Notes under the pieces: model-generated
What the model was told of the DNA's origin: nothing
What the model saw: only the letters and a program-made list of their open reading frames with translations
Databases searched by the model: none
DNA from: Brachybacterium fresconis
GTDB taxonomy: Bacteria > Actinomycetota > Actinomycetes > Actinomycetales > Dermabacteraceae
Assembly: GCF_017876515.1 (NCBI RefSeq)
Contig: NZ_JAGIOC010000001.1
Span: forward strand, 3,596,001-3,660,000
Length of the DNA stretch: 64,000 bases
Reading direction: 5' to 3'
Part shown: one piece after another, positions 18,254-26,569 of the stretch
Position numbering within the stretch: the first letter of the stretch is position 1
Layout of the letters: each line of letters begins with the position of its first letter
Position numbers and translations under genes: made by a program

Positions 18254-19177
18254 ATGCTGGGAGGCATGAGCGAGACATCTCCTCCGACTGCGGCCCGGAA
18301 CGTCCTGGTCGCCGGGGCTGGCGGCTACCTGGGCCGCCACCTCGTCACCGAGCTGGCGAGGGGCGGCCACAGCGTGCGCTGCCTGGTCCGGCGTCCCGAG
18401 GAGCTGGCCCGCCCCGGTCGATCTGGCGCCCCCTCCCTCGCCGGGCTCGACCTCGACGTGCGCAGCGCCGATGTCACCGACCCCTCCACGCTCGCCTCGA
18501 TCGCGGACGGCGTCGACGCCGTGATCTCGACGATCGGGGTGACCGGCCACGGCGGCGATCCGTGGCGCGTCGACCACGCCGGGAACCTCGCCCTGCTCGA
18601 CGCAGCCCTCGCTGCCGACGTGCGGCGCGTCGTCTTCGTGAACGTGCTGCACGCCGAGCAGATCCCCGCTGACCTCACCCGTGCCAAGAGCGCTTTCGCC
18701 GCGACGCTGCGCCGCACCACCGACCAGCACCTGATCGTGAATCCGTCGGGCTACTTCTCCGATCTCGGCGCCTATGCCTCGATGGCTCGGCGCGGCGTCG
18801 CCCTCGTCGTCGGCGGCGGGCGGGCACGCCTCTCGCCGATCGACGGCGCCGACCTCGCCGCCGTGATCCGTCAGCAGCTCGAGGCGGGCACGACGGGAGA
18901 CCTGGACGTCGGCGGGCCGCAGACCCTCACGCACCACGAGATCGCCGAGCTCGCCTTCGAGGCGAGGGGGAAGCGCCCCCGCATCGCCTCGGTTCCGCTG
19001 CCGGTGGCGCGCGCCGGCCTCGCCCCGGTGCGCATGGTCGCGCCGTCGGCCGCCGGGATCGCCACCTTCCTGCTCGCCGGGCTCGCCGCGGACTCCGCCG
19101 CCCCGCAGTTCGGCCACCGCCGCATCGCGGAGCACTTCCAGCAGCTCGCCGCCGCGGACGACGGCGGCCGACGATGA
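18254..19177 (+). CDS. NAD(P)-binding atypical SDR / NmrA-like oxidoreductase
   Basis: About 307 residues. Rossmann motif VLVAGAGGYLGRHLV at the N-terminus; RRVVFVNVLHAEQ and LIVNPSGYFSD sit where extended atypical SDRs bind cofactor and substrate. The classical Tyr-x-x-x-Lys pair is not evident. A start at 18266 (MSETSPP) is equally possible because GGGAGG lies just before it, though too close for ideal spacing. The stop overlaps the ATG of the arylamine acetyltransferase (ATGA), so the two are co-translated. Confidence 0.87.
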   Translation: MLGGMSETSPPTAARNVLVAGAGGYLGRHLVTELARGGHSVRCLVRRPEELARPGRSGAPSLAGLDLDVRSADVTDPSTLASIADGVDAVISTIGVTGHGGDPWRVDHAGNLALLDAALAADVRRVVFVNVLHAEQIPADLTRAKSAFAATLRRTTDQHLIVNPSGYFSDLGAYASMARRGVALVVGGGRARLSPIDGADLAAVIRQQLEAGTTGDLDVGGPQTLTHHEIAELAFEARGKRPRIASVPLPVARAGLAPVRMVAPSAAGIATFLLAGLAADSAAPQFGHRRIAEHFQQLAAADDGGRR

Positions 19178-20013
19178 CCGGGGCCGCCCAGGCCGACGGG
19201 GCCGACTGGGCCATCGACGCTTTCGACCCCGACGTCTACTTCGACCGGATCGGCGTCGAGCCCGGCCCGCCGGGCCTCGACCTCCTCGAACGCATCCACC
19301 GCGCCCACGTGGCCACCTTCCCCTTCAGCAATCTCGACGTGCTGCTGGGACACCACCCCGGCGTCGATCCGGACACCGTCGCCCGGCGCATGCTGCACGA
19401 GGGCACCGGCGGGTACTGCTTCGAGCACGCCCAGCTCCTGGCCGGGGTTCTCGAGCGGCTCGGGATGCGGGCCCGCCGCCGGCTCGGTCGGGTCCACGCT
19501 GCGACCAACACCCGCACCCACATGACCGTCGACATCGAGCTCGAGGGGCGGTGCTGGATGCTGGATCCCGGCTTCGGCCTCTCCGTGACCGGCCCCATCG
19601 CGCGCGAGGACGGTGCCCGACGCGAGGAATGGTTCGGCACCCTGTCGATGCGCCGCCAGGAGCGCACGGACGGCGTCGAGCAGTGGGAGCTGCGCCGCGG
19701 CGAGGATCTCCAGCACGTCACCGACCTGCTGCCCGTGGTGCCGGCCGACGTCCGCGCGGGCCACCACGTCACCTCGACCATGCCCGGTGCTGGTCCCTTC
19801 ACAAAAATGCTCATCGTCAGCCGCTTCACCGTGGGCGGGCACGTCACCGTCACCAGCGCCGCCCGCACGATCCGTCGGCCCGGGCAGGAGACCGTCCACG
19901 AGGAGCTGATGCCCGCACAGGTGATCGACGCCGTCGCAGACCTCGGTCTGCCGCTGGACGCCGGCACCGCCCGCACGCTGCGGAACCGTCTGGCGGAGCA
20001 TGCGGCGGGCTGA
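19174..20013 (+). CDS. nat: Arylamine N-acetyltransferase
   Basis: 279-residue acetyl-CoA-dependent N-acetyltransferase. The catalytic triad is visible: C82 in GTGGYCFEHAQLL, H116 in TRTHMTVDI and D131 in LDPGFG. The first domain (FPFSNLDVLLG) is also characteristic. It acetylates arylamines or hydrazines; in mycobacteria relatives affect isoniazid handling and sterol catabolism, but no such cluster is present here. Starts in the stop codon of the upstream reductase, implying a functional pairing. Confidence 0.93.
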   Translation: MTGAAQADGADWAIDAFDPDVYFDRIGVEPGPPGLDLLERIHRAHVATFPFSNLDVLLGHHPGVDPDTVARRMLHEGTGGYCFEHAQLLAGVLERLGMRARRRLGRVHAATNTRTHMTVDIELEGRCWMLDPGFGLSVTGPIAREDGARREEWFGTLSMRRQERTDGVEQWELRRGEDLQHVTDLLPVVPADVRAGHHVTSTMPGAGPFTKMLIVSRFTVGGHVTVTSAARTIRRPGQETVHEELMPAQVIDAVADLGLPLDAGTARTLRNRLAEHAAG

Positions 20014-20014
20014 G

Positions 20015-20060
20015 CCGCTGCCCGCTGCCCGCTGCCCGCTGCCCGCTGCCCGCTGCCCGC
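20015..20060 (+). repeat. 7-bp tandem repeat CCGCTGC x6.5
   Basis: Six exact copies and a partial copy of CCGCTGC starting 1 bp after the nat stop codon. Located between convergent genes. Length variation would not alter any protein. Confidence 0.9.
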
Positions 20061-20122
20061 AGCCGGCGGCTGGTAGCCCGTTGCCGGTCAGCCGACAGCA
20101 CGCGGCGCGCTGGAGGGGCCGG

Positions 20123-20683
20123 TCAACCGGAGAGCAGGTGCTCCGGGATGGCCTCGCGCCCCTCGACCTCCGCGATCAGCGAGCGGTCGATGGTCGATCC
20201 GTGACGGACGACGGTGAGGTCACCGCGGGTCTCGAGGATCACGAGCTCGGCATCGTCCAGGTCGAGCACCCCGTGGGAACGCAGCAGATCCCACAGGTTC
20301 CGCTGCGAGAGGTGGACCCGGTGCAGCCCGGAGGACACCGGCCGTCCCCCGATCATCAGGACCGTCGGCCGTCGCCGGGGCAGCGGGTGCGGCAGCTTGC
20401 GCATCGTGCCCAGCAGGTATTCCATGACCATCAGCGTGTTCAGGACGATCAGCGCACCCAGCATGGTCGGCGCCTCGCCGAGGGTGGCGCGCGCGGTGAC
20501 CCCGCCGATCACGGCGAGCACCGCGAAGCTGCCGACGGTGGGGTTCGCCATCAGGCGGGGGCCCGACAGATGCATGAGCAGCGCGAAGAACAGATACAGC
20601 ACGATGGTGGAGGCCACCACCCCCAGCGCTCCGCTCCAGCTGATGCCGATGTAGTCCCGCCACACGATGTCCCAGTCGATCAT
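20123..20683 (-). CDS. DUF421/YetF-like membrane protein
   Basis: 186 residues. Three N-terminal membrane helices (within residues ~10-95) are followed by a soluble domain typical of DUF421: LMIGGRPVSSGLHRVHLSQRNL and ELVILETRGDLTVV. YetF-type proteins form small membrane assemblies of unknown function. Converges with nat and lies 36 bp after the beta-lactamase gene on the same strand. Confidence 0.9.
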   Translation of the reverse strand: MIDWDIVWRDYIGISWSGALGVVASTIVLYLFFALLMHLSGPRLMANPTVGSFAVLAVIGGVTARATLGEAPTMLGALIVLNTLMVMEYLLGTMRKLPHPLPRRRPTVLMIGGRPVSSGLHRVHLSQRNLWDLLRSHGVLDLDDAELVILETRGDLTVVRHGSTIDRSLIAEVEGREAIPEHLLSG

Positions 20684-20719
20684 CGCTCCATTGTCGCGCG
20701 TCGCCGGCGCCCGGCCTCG

Positions 20720-21637
20720 TCAGTCCTCCTCGAGCAGCGCCGTGAACGCGACCTTCGCCGCCTCGGCGATGAGCCGGTCGTCGTACTCGGCGTCCGGAGC
20801 GTCGCGATGGGTCATCACCGCGATCACGATCGGGGCATCCTTGCCCGGCGGCCAGGCGATGCCCAGATCATTGCGGGTGCCGTAGGTGGCGGCACCGGAC
20901 TTGCTGCCGACCTCCCACCCCTCGGGCGCCCCTGCCATGATCAGAGTGTCTCCCGTGGTCGTCGCAATGAGCATTCCGGTCAGCAGCTCGCTCCGGCCCG
21001 CGTCGAGCCCGCCGTCGAGCACGAAGGTCCGCAGGGACGTCGCCAGCGCGCGCGGCGTGCTGGTGTCTCGGGGATCGCCGGGGGAGACCTCGTTGAGCTC
21101 CGGCTCCCAGCGGTCCACGCTCGTGGTGCGATCGCCGATCGCCCGCAGCGCGGCCTCGAGCCCCTCGGGGCCGCCGAGCTGGGCGAGCAGGAGATTGCCT
21201 GCGGTGTTGTCGCTGTAGCGCACGGCGGCATCCGCCACCTCGCGGAGGGTGAGCGTGCTCCCGACCTGCTCCTGCAGGACGGGCGAATACTCGACGAGGT
21301 CCTCCGCCTCCACCGGGACGGGAGTCTCCAGGTCAGGGGCCGAGGCGAACACGGCAGCGGCAGCCAGGGCCTTGAGGGTCGAGGCGTGGCTGAATCGTTC
21401 GTCGGCCCGGTGCTCGATGCGCGTACCGCTGGCCGCGTCGAGAGCGAACAGGCCGAGGCTGGCGGAGAAGCGGCTCTCGAGAGCGGAGAACGCAGCGTCG
21501 AGGGAGGCAGGCTCCCGGGTGACGGGCTCAGGGGCGGCAGCCTCCGCAGTCTCGGGGCCCGAGGCCGTGACGCAGCCGGCGAGCGCAATCGGTGCGGCGG
21601 ACAGGATGACGGTTCGGCGGGAGACGGATGTCGTCAT
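20720..21637 (-). CDS. Class A beta-lactamase, lipoprotein type
   Basis: 305 residues. Lipobox LAGC with C22 after a twin-Arg/hydrophobic signal indicates a membrane-anchored exported enzyme. Active-site boxes: S86-T-L-K89 (SxxK), YSDN loop, WEPELNE omega-loop Glu and a KSG triad in place of KTG (a substitution known in class A enzymes). The enzyme would hydrolyse beta-lactams outside the cell. ATG follows GAGGAGG. Whether it gives clinical-level resistance cannot be judged from sequence. Confidence 0.92.
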   Translation of the reverse strand: MTTSVSRRTVILSAAPIALAGCVTASGPETAEAAAPEPVTREPASLDAAFSALESRFSASLGLFALDAASGTRIEHRADERFSHASTLKALAAAAVFASAPDLETPVPVEAEDLVEYSPVLQEQVGSTLTLREVADAAVRYSDNTAGNLLLAQLGGPEGLEAALRAIGDRTTSVDRWEPELNEVSPGDPRDTSTPRALATSLRTFVLDGGLDAGRSELLTGMLIATTTGDTLIMAGAPEGWEVGSKSGAATYGTRNDLGIAWPPGKDAPIVIAVMTHRDAPDAEYDDRLIAEAAKVAFTALLEED

Positions 21638-21667
21638 GGTGACCTCCTCAGGATCGGTGTGTGAGCG

Positions 21668-22429
21668 TCAAGGCCGCAGATGCGAGGCGCCGTTCAGATC
21701 CAGCACCGCACCGGAGGCCCACTGCGCCCCGGGCGAGGTGAGGTAGGCGATCGCGGTGGCGACCTCCTCAGCGGTCCCCACCCGCCCGAAGGGGCTCTGA
21801 GAGCGCACGTCGTCGCCCGCCGCGCCGTCGAGTGTCGGCTGCTGGCGCTCGGTGGCGATGAAGCCGGGAGCGACCGAGGCCACAGCGATCCCGTGCGGGG
21901 CCAGCGAGAGCGCGAGGGACTGACCGAGGGCATGCAGGCCCGCCTTCGCAGCGGCATACGCGGGCGCGCCCGGTTCACCGCGGAAGGCGCCGCGGGAGCC
22001 GACGTTCACGATCACGCCCGGAGCGCCGCGGGCGATGAGGGAGCGGGCCACCAGGTAGCTGACGTTCGCCGGGGCCGTGAGGTCCACGTCGATCATCCGG
22101 GTGAAGCGCTGCTGCCAGGTGGCGTAGTCCGTCGCCTCCACGGGATGGTTCGTGGACTCCCCGGGGGCGATTCCGGCATTGTTGACCAGCACGTCGATCT
22201 GGCCCAGCTCCGCTTCGGCCTCCTCGACCACGCGCCGCGCCGTCTCGGGGTCGGCGAGGTCGCCGCCGACGAGCGCGTGGCCCTCGCCGTGCAGCAGCCT
22301 CAGGGTCTCCTCGGCGTCGGCGCGGTGCGCGGCGTAGTGGACCGCGACGCGTTCGCCGCGCTCGCTCAGCGCGATGGCCGTCGCCCGGCCGATACCGCGG
22401 GAGGCCCCCGTGACCAGAGCACATCTCAT
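21668..22429 (-). CDS. SDR-family oxidoreductase (FabG-like)
   Basis: 253-residue classical short-chain dehydrogenase. Cofactor motif TGASRGIGRA, NNAGIAPGE, catalytic Ser in VNVGSRG, YAAAKAG (Tyr-x-x-x-Lys) and a C-terminal GAVLDLNGA. ATG 22429 is preceded by GAGAGGA. It resembles 3-oxoacyl-ACP reductases but lacks fatty-acid neighbours, so the substrate is unknown. Thirty base pairs separate it from the beta-lactamase gene, same strand. Confidence 0.92.
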   Translation of the reverse strand: MRCALVTGASRGIGRATAIALSERGERVAVHYAAHRADAEETLRLLHGEGHALVGGDLADPETARRVVEEAEAELGQIDVLVNNAGIAPGESTNHPVEATDYATWQQRFTRMIDVDLTAPANVSYLVARSLIARGAPGVIVNVGSRGAFRGEPGAPAYAAAKAGLHALGQSLALSLAPHGIAVASVAPGFIATERQQPTLDGAAGDDVRSQSPFGRVGTAEEVATAIAYLTSPGAQWASGAVLDLNGASHLRP

Positions 22430-22522
22430 GGGTCGTGTCCTCTCGTGCCGAAGGTGGTGCAGGACGCAGGACGTCCTCCACCATGCCGCACCGTACGGGA
22501 CGGTGCGGGCCGGCGCACGGGG

Positions 22523-22586
22523 GATCGAGAGTGTCATTCCGGGGGCCTCCAGGCGGCGCGAGGCACCCGAAACGACACTCTCGATC
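22523..22586. repeat. Long inverted repeat (hairpin element)
   Basis: Arms 22523-22543 and 22566-22586 are 21 bp with two mismatches; the outer 13 bp (GATCGAGAGTGTC) are perfect. The 22-nt loop is GC-rich. Lies about 95 bp upstream of the SDR start, so it is not simply a terminator for that gene; it may be a REP-like element or an operator pair. Confidence 0.75.
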
Positions 22587-22667
22587 TGCGCTTCCGGCCG
22601 CGATCCTCGCTTCTGGCCGTGATCCTCGCTTCTGGCCGTGATCCTCGCTTCTGGCCGTGATCCTCGC
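22583..22667 (+). repeat. 19-bp tandem repeat x4.5
   Basis: Unit GATCCTCGCTTCTGGCCGT occurs exactly at 22602, 22621 and 22640, with a partial copy at 22659 and a degenerate first copy at 22583 that overlaps the hairpin arm. No coding role. The 459-bp gap 22430-22888 contains only this, the hairpin and the 7-bp repeat. Confidence 0.9.
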
Positions 22668-22843
22668 GCCCGTCGCTGGGATGTCTCCGCACCCTGAGTC
22701 GGTTGTTCACTGAGGGCGGAATCAGCATCCGGTTCTCGTCATCGACATGCTCAGCGGCGAGCAGATCGCCCAGGCCCACCTGACCGACTGGCGTCGTCGG
22801 ACCCCCGGCGATGACGGTCTGACCTGCCCCGCCAGGAGGCTCG

Positions 22844-22892
22844 CCCTGAGCCCTGAGCCCTGAGCCCTGAGCCCTGAGCCCTGAGCCCTCAG
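22844..22892 (+). repeat. 7-bp tandem repeat CCCTGAG x6
   Basis: Six exact copies plus CCCTCAG, ending at the stop codon of the minus-strand alpha-glucosidase gene. Length change would fall just outside, or at the very end of, that gene. Confidence 0.9.
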
Positions 22893-24595
22893 GCCTCGCC
22901 GCGCCGCAACCAGGCCGTCGTCGCACCGGGCAGCAGCGCCGTCCCGTCGGCGTCGTCCACCGGATCCCCGCTCATCACCAGCAGCTCGCCGTCGGGCAGC
23001 GCGACCGGCTCATCGCCGAAGTTGGTGATGCTCAGCCAGCCGCCGGGCCGGGTGAAGGCGAGCACGTCCCCGCCGCTGAGCTCCTCGTCCCAGGTCAGCG
23101 TCTCCGCGCCCTGCAGCTCGCGGCGCAGCCGCAGCGCCTCGCGGTACAGCTCCAGGGTCGAACCGGCCACGCCGTCCTCGGCCTCGACCGAGGAGTCGGC
23201 GAACCAGGCCGGCTGCGGCAGGTGCGCCCCACCGGTGCCGAAGCCGAAGGAGGAGCCCGTCCGGGTCCAGGGCAGCGGCACGCGGCACCCGTCGCGGCCC
23301 AGGCCATCGTGGCCTCGCGTCTCCGGGGTGGTGCGCCAGAAGGCGGGGTCCTGCCGCCGCTCGTCAGGAATCTCGGCGACCTCGTGCAGCCCCAGCTCCT
23401 CGCCCTGGTACAGGTAGGCGCTGCCGGGCAGGGCCAGCTCGAACAGGGTCGCGGCCCGTGCCCGGCGCAGCCCCAGCTCCGCGGCGATCTCGTCGGCCGG
23501 CCCACCGGCGAGCACCCAGTCGGCGCCCTGCTTGCCGGGCCGACCCGCCCGCGGGGCCAGCCCGTACCGGGTGGCGTGGCGGACCCCGTCGTGATTGGAG
23601 AACACCCAGGTGGTCGAGGATCCCGTGACGGCGGACTGCGCGAGGTTGTCGGTGACGATGTCGCGGAAGTGCGTCGCGTCGAAGTCGGCGTCCATGAGGT
23701 CGAAGTTGAACGCCTGGCCGAGGCCCGTCGGGCTGGCATACTTCGCGCGCCGCTCCGGGGTCTCCACCCAGGCCTCCGCGACGGCGGTGCGCGCCGGGGT
23801 GTACTCGTCGAACACGGCGCGCCACTCGGCGTAGATCTCGTGGACCTCGTCGCGGTCCCACAGCGGGTGGGTGCCGTCCGCCTTCGGCATCGCCTTCAGT
23901 TCCGCCTTGCTGGGCAGCACGTCACCGAGATCCTTCGCCAGTCCGTGGGCGACGTCGACCCGGAAGCCGTCGACCCCTCGATCGGACCAGAAGCGCAGCG
24001 TGCGCAGGAAGTCCTCGCGCACCTCGGGATGCTTCCAGTCGAAGTCCGGCTGCTCGGTGGCGAAGGAGTGCAGGTACCACTGCCCGTCGGGCACCTGCGT
24101 CCAGGCCGGACCGCCGAAGATCGAGGTCCAGTCCGCCGGCGGCAGCTCGCCGCGCTCGCCCTTCCCGTCGCGGAAGATGTACCGCGCCCGGGCATTCGAG
24201 CCCTTCGGGGACTCCAGCGCCTCGCGGAACCACGCGTGGCGGTCCGAGGAGTGGTTGGGGACGATGTCGACGATCAGCTTGATGCCGACCCCGTGCAGGG
24301 CGGCGACCATCTCGTCGAACTGCTCCAGGGTGCCGATCTTCGGATCGACATCCCGGAAATCGTCGACGTCGTAGCCGCCGTCGGCCAGGGCCGAGGGGTA
24401 GAACGGGCTCAGCCACACGGCCTCGATCCCCAGCTGCAGCAGGTAGGGGACGCGGGAGATGATGCCGCGCAGATCGCCGATGCCGTCGCCGTTGCCGTCG
24501 GCGAAGGAGCGCGGATAGATCTGGTAGACGGCGGCCTGACGCCACCAGTCGGTCGTCTCTGCCAGGGGAGCGAGGGTGGTCGCGGATTCGGTCAC
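22889..24595 (-). CDS. GH13 alpha-glucosidase
   Basis: 568-residue alpha-amylase superfamily enzyme of the alpha-glucosidase/oligo-1,6-glucosidase type, no signal peptide. Conserved regions: YQIYPRSFADGNGDGIGDL, DIVPNHSSDRH, nucleophile D214 in GFRVDVAHG, acid/base E274 in AEAWVETPE and NHD (D336). It would hydrolyse imported alpha-glucosides such as maltose, isomaltose or sucrose-type sugars. GTG start with GGAGG about 10 nt upstream. Last gene of the importer operon that runs from 27871. Confidence 0.94.
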   Translation of the reverse strand: MTESATTLAPLAETTDWWRQAAVYQIYPRSFADGNGDGIGDLRGIISRVPYLLQLGIEAVWLSPFYPSALADGGYDVDDFRDVDPKIGTLEQFDEMVAALHGVGIKLIVDIVPNHSSDRHAWFREALESPKGSNARARYIFRDGKGERGELPPADWTSIFGGPAWTQVPDGQWYLHSFATEQPDFDWKHPEVREDFLRTLRFWSDRGVDGFRVDVAHGLAKDLGDVLPSKAELKAMPKADGTHPLWDRDEVHEIYAEWRAVFDEYTPARTAVAEAWVETPERRAKYASPTGLGQAFNFDLMDADFDATHFRDIVTDNLAQSAVTGSSTTWVFSNHDGVRHATRYGLAPRAGRPGKQGADWVLAGGPADEIAAELGLRRARAATLFELALPGSAYLYQGEELGLHEVAEIPDERRQDPAFWRTTPETRGHDGLGRDGCRVPLPWTRTGSSFGFGTGGAHLPQPAWFADSSVEAEDGVAGSTLELYREALRLRRELQGAETLTWDEELSGGDVLAFTRPGGWLSITNFGDEPVALPDGELLVMSGDPVDDADGTALLPGATTAWLRRGEA

Positions 24596-24655
24596 GGTCG
24601 GAGAACCTCCAGGTTCGATCGGGGTCTGGTCGTTGTGCGGCGGATCAGGCAGAGG

Positions 24656-25567
24656 TCACTTGACGGCGCCCTGAGTGAGTCCGGACATGACCCAGCGCTG
24701 GGCGACCAGGAAGACGATCACCGCCGGCGCCATGGCCATCAGGTACGAGGAGAAGGCCACGTTGTAGCTGTTGGAGAACTGGGTCTGGAACATGTTCTGC
24801 AGCACGGGGATGGTCTGCAGGGTGGGGTCGGAGATGATCAGCGACGGCATCATGAAGTCGTTCCAGGACTGGATGAAGGCGAAGATGCCGACGGTGGCGC
24901 ACATCGGCGCCAGCAGCGGCAGGATCAGCCGCCAGAACACCCGCCAGGTGCCCGCGCCGTCGATCCGCATGGACTCCTCCAGCTCCACCGGGATGGTGCG
25001 CAGGAACGCGGTCAGGAGCAACGTGTTGAACGCGAGCGCGAAGGCGATGTGCAGGATCGCCACGCCGAGCGGATTGTCCAGGCCCAGCATGCCGGTGAGC
25101 TTGATCTGCGGCAGCGCCACCACCGGGAACGGGATGAACATGGCCGCCAGCAGGTAGTAGAACGACCAGCGGTACAGGCGCCGGTCCCAGTTGCGCACGA
25201 TCGCGTAGGCCGCCATCGAGGAGATCAGGATCTCGCCGACCACCGCGACCACGGTGATGAACACGGAGATCGCGAAGCCGCGCGGGAAGTTCGTCAGGTT
25301 CCACGCCGCGACGAAGCTCTCCAGGGTCAGCGGGTCGGGCAGGGCGAAGGCATTGCCCTGGACCGCCTGAGAGGTGGATTTCAGCGACATGTTCACGGTG
25401 ACGAACAGGGGCACCAGCACGGTCAGGGAGCCGACCGCCAGCAGGATCGTCGCCGGCCAGTTGACGCGCCCGCGACCGATCCGTCGGCGGCGGCGCCGGG
25501 GAGCGGCCGTCGTGGCCGAGGTCTCGGGGCCGGAGGGGGTGGTCTGGGCAGAGGTGGTCGTGGTCAT
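24656..25567 (-). CDS. ABC alpha-glucoside transporter permease, MalG type
   Basis: 303 residues, six predicted helices after a polar, Arg-rich N-terminus. EAA loop: EESMRIDGAGTWRVFW. Its ATG overlaps the stop of the MalF-type gene (ATGA), so the pair is translationally coupled. Partner of the upstream permease; followed by the GH13 gene after 60 bp. No ATPase is encoded here. Confidence 0.93.
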   Translation of the reverse strand: MTTTTSAQTTPSGPETSATTAAPRRRRRRIGRGRVNWPATILLAVGSLTVLVPLFVTVNMSLKSTSQAVQGNAFALPDPLTLESFVAAWNLTNFPRGFAISVFITVVAVVGEILISSMAAYAIVRNWDRRLYRWSFYYLLAAMFIPFPVVALPQIKLTGMLGLDNPLGVAILHIAFALAFNTLLLTAFLRTIPVELEESMRIDGAGTWRVFWRLILPLLAPMCATVGIFAFIQSWNDFMMPSLIISDPTLQTIPVLQNMFQTQFSNSYNVAFSSYLMAMAPAVIVFLVAQRWVMSGLTQGAVK

Positions 25568-26520
25568 GATCCGAAGGCCGTCCTTCCCTTGGTCACGCGG
25601 AGCTGGAGCACGGCGATGGCGATCGAGATGAGGAAGAAGATCATCGCGTTGGCCATCTGGTACGCGTAGTCGCCGCCTTCGAAGCCGCGGAAGATCGACA
25701 TCGCCACGGAGCGGGTGGCCACGCCCGGGCCGCCGTCGGTCAGGCCCACGATGATGTCGTAGGCGTTGAGGTAGTTCTTGAAGCTGAGGATCGTGTTGAT
25801 GACGATGAAGCCGGAGACCAGCGGCAGCGTGATGTGGCGCAGGTTCTGCCAGGCGGAGGCGCCGTCGATGGAGCCGGCCTCGTAGACCTCGGTGGGGATG
25901 GTGACCAGGCCCGCGATGTAGATCAGCATCGTGCCGGGGATGGTCTGCCAGGCGGTGACGATCACGATCGACAGCCACGCCCAGTCCGGATTCGCCAGGA
26001 TCGAGGTGGACAGCGCATCGGAGCCGACGGCCTGCCCCATCGAGGGCACCGTGTTGGCGAACAGGTACTGGAACACGAAGGCGATGACGATCCCGGAGAT
26101 GACCATCGGGATCACGTAGATCGTCCGCAGCACGGCGGTGAAGCGGATCTTCGAGGTCAGGCCCACGGCGAGGGTGAAGGCGAGGACGTTCACCACGATC
26201 ACGGTGACCAGCGAGAAGCCGAGGGTGAAGGCGTAGGAGCCGAGGATGCCCTGGTCGCGGAACATCGCGATGTAGTTGCGCAGGCCGATCACCTCCCAGT
26301 CCCCGAACCCGATGGAGTTGGTGAAGCTGTACAGGAAGCCCAGCACCGCCGGCAGCGTGATCGCCAGGGAGAAGAGGATCAGGGCGGGGAAGAGGAAGAG
26401 GTGGTAGATCGGATCCGTGCGCCGCCGGCGGGAACGCAGCGGCGTGGCGGGGCGCGGCGCGTCGGCCGAGGCCGGAACGTCGGATCCGGGGGCGGACGGG
26501 GTCGTTGTCGTCGTCGACAT
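25564..26520 (-). CDS. ABC alpha-glucoside transporter permease, MalF type
   Basis: 318 residues with six membrane helices and the EAA-type loop YEAGSIDGASAWQNLRHI. The ATG at 26520 is chosen because AAGGAG precedes it at good spacing; another in-frame ATG at 26562 would run into the gap after the binding-protein gene. N-terminal ~35 residues are Ser/Thr/Pro/Ala-rich and cytoplasmic. Confidence 0.93.
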   Translation of the reverse strand: MSTTTTTPSAPGSDVPASADAPRPATPLRSRRRRTDPIYHLFLFPALILFSLAITLPAVLGFLYSFTNSIGFGDWEVIGLRNYIAMFRDQGILGSYAFTLGFSLVTVIVVNVLAFTLAVGLTSKIRFTAVLRTIYVIPMVISGIVIAFVFQYLFANTVPSMGQAVGSDALSTSILANPDWAWLSIVIVTAWQTIPGTMLIYIAGLVTIPTEVYEAGSIDGASAWQNLRHITLPLVSGFIVINTILSFKNYLNAYDIIVGLTDGGPGVATRSVAMSIFRGFEGGDYAYQMANAMIFFLISIAIAVLQLRVTKGRTAFGS

Positions 26521-26569
26521 CGATGCTCCTTCATCGTGCGTCATCGGGCTCTCGCTGGTCATCGGGCTC

